Shown here: piece by piece, positions 60,974 to 64,000 of the stretch
Numbering within the stretch: the first letter of the stretch is position 1
Layout of the letters: every line of letters begins with the position of its first letter
DNA from: Pseudomonadota bacterium
Lineage (GTDB): Bacteria; Pseudomonadota; Alphaproteobacteria; Azospirillales; Azospirillaceae
DNA: 64,000 bases
Reading direction: 5' to 3'
Assembly: GCA_023423695.1 (NCBI GenBank)
Contig: JAFAFA010000110.1
Location: 1-64,000 of the forward strand
Notes under the pieces: generated by a model
Told to the model about the DNA's origin: nothing
The model's database searches: none
What the model saw: the letters and a program-made list of their open reading frames with translations, nothing else
Program-made: the position numbers and the translations under genes

Positions 60974-62097
60974 CCAAAGTGACGAGCGACCTGACCCCGC
61001 GCGCCGGAGCTATCCTCACCGTGGATCTCGGCGCCGTCGTCGCCAACTGGACGCAGCTGCGCGACCGCGTCGCCCCGGCGGAATGCTCCGCCGTGGTCAA
61101 GGCCGATGCCTATGGGCTGGGCGTGGCGCGCGTCGTGCCGGCCCTGGCCGCCGCCGGCTGCCGCACCTTCGTCGTCGCCCAGTTCGAAGAGGCGCTGGCC
61201 GTCCGCCGCGCGCTGGAGCCGGTCGCCCCGGAGGCACAGGTCTTCTCGTTGGGCGGCCTGCCGCCGGGGTGCGAGGGGGAGTTCATCGCCAGCCGCATCC
61301 TGCCGGTGCTGAACCACCTGGGCGAGATCGCGGCGTGGCGGGCCTTCGCCTCGTCGCGCGGCGAGGTTCTGCCGGCTGTGATCCACATCGATACCGGCAT
61401 GAACCGCCTGGGCCTGGGCCCCGACGAACTGGACGAGCTCGCCGGCCATCCGGAGTGGCTGGAGGGGATCGACGTCCGCTATTGGATGACCCACCTCGCC
61501 TGTGCCGACGAGTTCGACAGCCCGATGACCGGGGAGCAGCTCGGCCGCTTCCGCGCGGCGCTGGCCCGGCTGCCGAAGGCGAAGGCGAGCTTCGCCAACT
61601 CCTCCGGCATCTTCCACGGCAAGGACCATCATTTCGACCTCGCCCGCCCGGGCTGCGCGCTCTACGGCGTCAACCCGACGCCGCATCTGCCCAACCCGAT
61701 GCAGGGTACGGTGCGTCTGGACGCCCGTCTGCTGCAGGTCCGCAACTGCACGGTGCCGATGACCGTCGGCTACGGCGCGGCCCACAAGGTCGCCGGTCCG
61801 GCGCGGATCGCGACCATCGGCGTCGGCTATGCCGACGGCTACCTCCGCTCTCTCAGCGGCAAGGGGCACATCTTCGTCGACGGCGTCGCCGCCCCCATCG
61901 TCGGCCGCATTTCCATGGACCTCATCACCATCGACGTCACCGGGCTGCCGGAGTCGGTGGCCCATGCCGGCCGCATGGTCGAGCTGATCGGCCCCAACCG
62001 CCCGGTCGATCAGGTCGCGGCCGAAGGCGGAACCATCGGCTACGAAATCCTGACCTCGCTCGGCCGGCGCTATCACCGGGTTTATGTCGGCGGGTGA
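60970..62097 (+). CDS. alr: Alanine racemase
   Basis: PLP enzyme interconverting L- and D-alanine for peptidoglycan and, with dadA, alanine catabolism. 375 residues; the PLP lysine is K44 in VVKADAYGLG, and the catalytic Tyr lies in VGYGAAHK near 262. HIDTGMNRLG and GYADGY are also family marks. GTG start overlapping dnaB by four bases; start in the codon context GTGACCAAAGTG. The order dnaB-alr is a conserved alphaproteobacterial pair as far as I recall. Confidence 0.95.
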
Positions 62098-62225
62098 TCC
62101 CGCATCGCCTCTCCGCGCGACGGGCATCGCCCCTCCATTGCAAAGTCCAAGGATGACCGCGGGGTCCATCGGTGCTATGACCGCAGCGCCCAAATGAGTT
62201 TCAAACCAAGGATGCGGGCCGACTG

Positions 62226-63002
62226 ATGGGTTTCCTCGCCGCCACCGGCCGGGCCTTCCTGATCTTCCTGGAAGCGACCGGACGCCTTGCCCTGTTCACC
62301 GGGTCCGCCCTGTCGCACTGCGTGCGCCCGCCGCTCTATCCGCGGCAGATCCTGCGCCAGATGATCGATATCGGCTATTATTCGCTGCCGGTGGTCGGGC
62401 TGACGGCGCTTTTCACGGGCATGGTGCTGGCCCTGCAGAGCTATAGCGGCTTTTCCCGCTTCCAGGCGGAGGGGGCCATCGCCACCGTCGTCGTGCTGTC
62501 GGTGACGCGCGAGCTGGGGCCGGTGCTGGCCGGCCTGATGGTCGCGGGCCGCATCGGCGCCGCCATGGCGGCGGAGATCGGCACCATGCGGGTGACCGAG
62601 CAGATCGACGCGCTGTCGACCCTGTCGACCAACCCGTTCAAGTATCTGGTGGCCCCGCGCCTGATCGCCGGCCTGACCATGCTGCCGCTGCTGGTGGTGG
62701 TCGCCGACATCATCGGCGTGTTCGGCGGCTTCCTGGTCGGCGTCTACCGGCTGGACTTCAACGCCGCCAGCTACATCAACCGCACCTGGGAATTCCTGCA
62801 GCCGGTCGACGTGATTTCCGGCCTAGTCAAGGCGGCGATCTTCGGTTTCCTGATCGCGCTGATGGGCTGCTACCACGGTTACCATTCCAAGGGCGGCGCC
62901 CAGGGCGTGGGTGCGGCCACCACCAACGCGGTGGTGTCGGCCTCCATCCTTATCCTGGTGTGGAACTACCTGATCACCGGCCTCTTCTTCTCGACCAAGT
63001 GA
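62226..63002 (+). CDS. MlaE-type ABC permease (second copy)
   Basis: 258 residues, with five or six membrane helices and no STAS domain. Family marks: SVTRELGPVLAGLMVAGRIGAAM and the EQIDALSTLSTNPFKYLVAPR segment. It lies ten bases before the MlaF-like ATPase gene, so the two form a lipid ABC core; no MCE protein is seen before the window ends. Compare the complete operon at 37967-41588. Confidence 0.93.
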   Translation: MGFLAATGRAFLIFLEATGRLALFTGSALSHCVRPPLYPRQILRQMIDIGYYSLPVVGLTALFTGMVLALQSYSGFSRFQAEGAIATVVVLSVTRELGPVLAGLMVAGRIGAAMAAEIGTMRVTEQIDALSTLSTNPFKYLVAPRLIAGLTMLPLLVVVADIIGVFGGFLVGVYRLDFNAASYINRTWEFLQPVDVISGLVKAAIFGFLIALMGCYHGYHSKGGAQGVGAATTNAVVSASILILVWNYLITGLFFSTK

Positions 63003-63012
63003 GCGCCATCGC

Positions 63013-63789
63013 ATGACCACCGTCCCGAAGATCGCGCTCAAGGGCGTCACCAAGCATTTCGGCCCGAAGAAGGTGCTGAACGGCATCGACCTCGAGGTGG
63101 CGAAGGGCGAGTCGCTGGTGGTCATCGGCGGATCGGGCACCGGCAAGTCGGTGATGCTGAAGAGCATCCTGGGGCTGCTGACGCCGGATTCCGGCTCCAT
63201 CCAGGTCGATGGCGTCGAGACGACTCGCCTGCGCTCGCGCGAGCGGGAGAAGATGCTGCACAAGTTCGGCATGCTGTTCCAGGGTGCCGCCCTGTTCGAC
63301 AGCCTGAAAGTCTGGGAAAACGTCGCCTTCGGCCTGATCCAGGGTGCCCACATGCCCCGATCCCAGGCGAAGGAGATCGCAGTCGCCAAGCTGGGCGCCG
63401 TCGGCCTCACCCCCGACGTGGCGGAGCTGTCGCCGGCGGAGCTGTCGGGCGGCATGCAGAAACGCGTCGGCCTTGCCCGCGCCATCGCCGACGAGCCGGA
63501 GATCATCTTCTTCGACGAGCCGACGACCGGCCTCGACCCGATCATGGCCGACGTCATCAACGAACTGATCGTGCAGTGCGTGAAGGACCTCGGCGCCACC
63601 GCCGTCACCATCACCCACGACATGGCGTCGGCCCGCAAGATCGCCGACCGCGTCGCCATGATCTACCAGGGCCGCATCATCTGGACCGGCCACGCCCGCG
63701 ACATCGACAATTCGGGCAACGCCTATGTCGACCAGTTCGTCCATGGCCGGGCGGAGGGGCCGATCAAGATGCAGATCAAAGCGCTCTGA
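63013..63789 (+). CDS. MlaF-type ABC ATP-binding protein (second copy)
   Basis: 258 residues. Walker A GGSGTGKS, signature LSGGMQKR, Walker B IIFFDEPTTGLDP, and switch region VTITHDMAS. It follows the MlaE-type gene by ten bases, so the pair is cotranscribed. Partner of the upstream permease in phospholipid transfer; the periplasmic substrate-binding component would have to come from elsewhere. Confidence 0.94.
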   Translation: MTTVPKIALKGVTKHFGPKKVLNGIDLEVAKGESLVVIGGSGTGKSVMLKSILGLLTPDSGSIQVDGVETTRLRSREREKMLHKFGMLFQGAALFDSLKVWENVAFGLIQGAHMPRSQAKEIAVAKLGAVGLTPDVAELSPAELSGGMQKRVGLARAIADEPEIIFFDEPTTGLDPIMADVINELIVQCVKDLGATAVTITHDMASARKIADRVAMIYQGRIIWTGHARDIDNSGNAYVDQFVHGRAEGPIKMQIKAL

Positions 63790-63825
63790 TCGGGGCGCTC
63801 TGATCGGGGCGCTCCAATCGGAGCA
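63781..63825. repeat. 14-bp tandem repeat at the end of the mlaF-like gene
   Basis: GCGCTCTGATCGGG at 63781-63794 and 63795-63808, then the variant GCGCTCCAATCGGA at 63809-63822. The first unit contains the stop codon. Within the third unit GCTCC-AATC-GGAGC (63811-63824) can form a short hairpin, so it may serve as a terminator. Confidence 0.75.
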
Positions 63826-63906
63826 CTCCGGCGGGAACAATCGGGGGGACTTGCCGGTTGACGAACCGGGGGCCGTTGCAGCCCGGTCCCCGGAGGTGGT
63901 TCTCCC

Positions 63907-64000
63907 GTGAGTTTGCAGCCCGCGACCTCCCAGGCCTTCGATATCGACGAAGCCTTCCGCCGCCTGCGGATCGCGGTCGCCCCCTACCCCAAGGCGGCGA
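63907..64000 (+). CDS. Start of a further gene, possibly endonuclease III-like, cut by the window end
   Basis: A GTG at 63907 with GGAGG about nine bases upstream opens a frame of 31 codons without stop to the edge: it begins MSLQPATSQAFDIDEAF and reaches VAPYPKAA. The end resembles the N-terminus of endonuclease III-like glycosylases as I remember them, but 31 residues are not enough to decide. Confidence 0.45.
   Translation, partial: MSLQPATSQAFDIDEAFRRLRIAVAPYPKAA

Overview
The window is high-GC chromosomal DNA with alphaproteobacterial gene content: DUF2336 and MJ0042 zinc-ribbon proteins, several Mla-type lipid transport genes, a dense set of hybrid and sigma54-linked regulators, and respiratory lactate oxidation. 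The gene set fits Rhodospirillales, and an Azospirillum-like organism is my best guess; that is inference from gene content and style, not a database match. I see no rRNA, tRNA, CRISPR array, insertion sequence or prophage.

Layout. At 1-1.2 kb is the 3'-truncated citrate synthase gene gltA (minus strand). At 1.7-7.1 kb, lldR, a sigma54-type response regulator and a large hybrid kinase form a likely operon on the minus strand. It is divergent from a complete lactate oxidation operon at 7.6-15.3 kb: permease lldP, an Fe-S D-lactate dehydrogenase, and lldE, lldF, lldG, ending in a 67-residue unknown protein. D-amino acid dehydrogenase dadA converges on this operon. A divergent TyrR-like sigma54 activator (16.9-18.4 kb) shares an upstream region with dadA that holds an almost ideal -24/-12 promoter and two TyrR-box-like palindromes.

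At 18.4-31.4 kb are mostly housekeeping genes: zinc-ribbon membrane protein, ETF-ubiquinone oxidoreductase, uracil-DNA glycosylase, lytic transglycosylase, moaB, an APH-type kinase, a TPR protein and bacteriohemerythrin. A Fic-like protein and a CocE-like protein follow; both lack the residues expected for catalysis. Adenine deaminase (31.4-33.1 kb) precedes an AT-rich island (33.2-34.4 kb) with an HNH nuclease of unusual N-terminal architecture, the best defence candidate here.

At 34.4-41.6 kb are a PAS kinase coupled to a DUF2336 protein, a DUF6969-like protein, and a four-gene Mla/Pqi-type lipid ABC operon. At 41.8-46.3 kb lie apt, DoxX, an EamA exporter, a hydratase and an M20 peptidase. 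A low-GC stretch (46.3-46.9 kb) precedes an orphan receiver protein. At 47.4-52.6 kb are a CHASE-PAS-GGDEF-EAL protein and a globin-MCP-CZB chemoreceptor. The last section carries a PRPP synthetase homologue, CorA, a LysM protein, a cytochrome c' / dihaem cytochrome pair, a LOG-family hydrolase, dnaB-alr (overlapping), a second MlaE-MlaF pair and the start of one more gene.

A family of GC-rich palindromic intergenic repeats occurs four times (12.2, 19.4, 28.0 and 31.3 kb). One copy encodes the last 17 residues of the bacteriohemerythrin.
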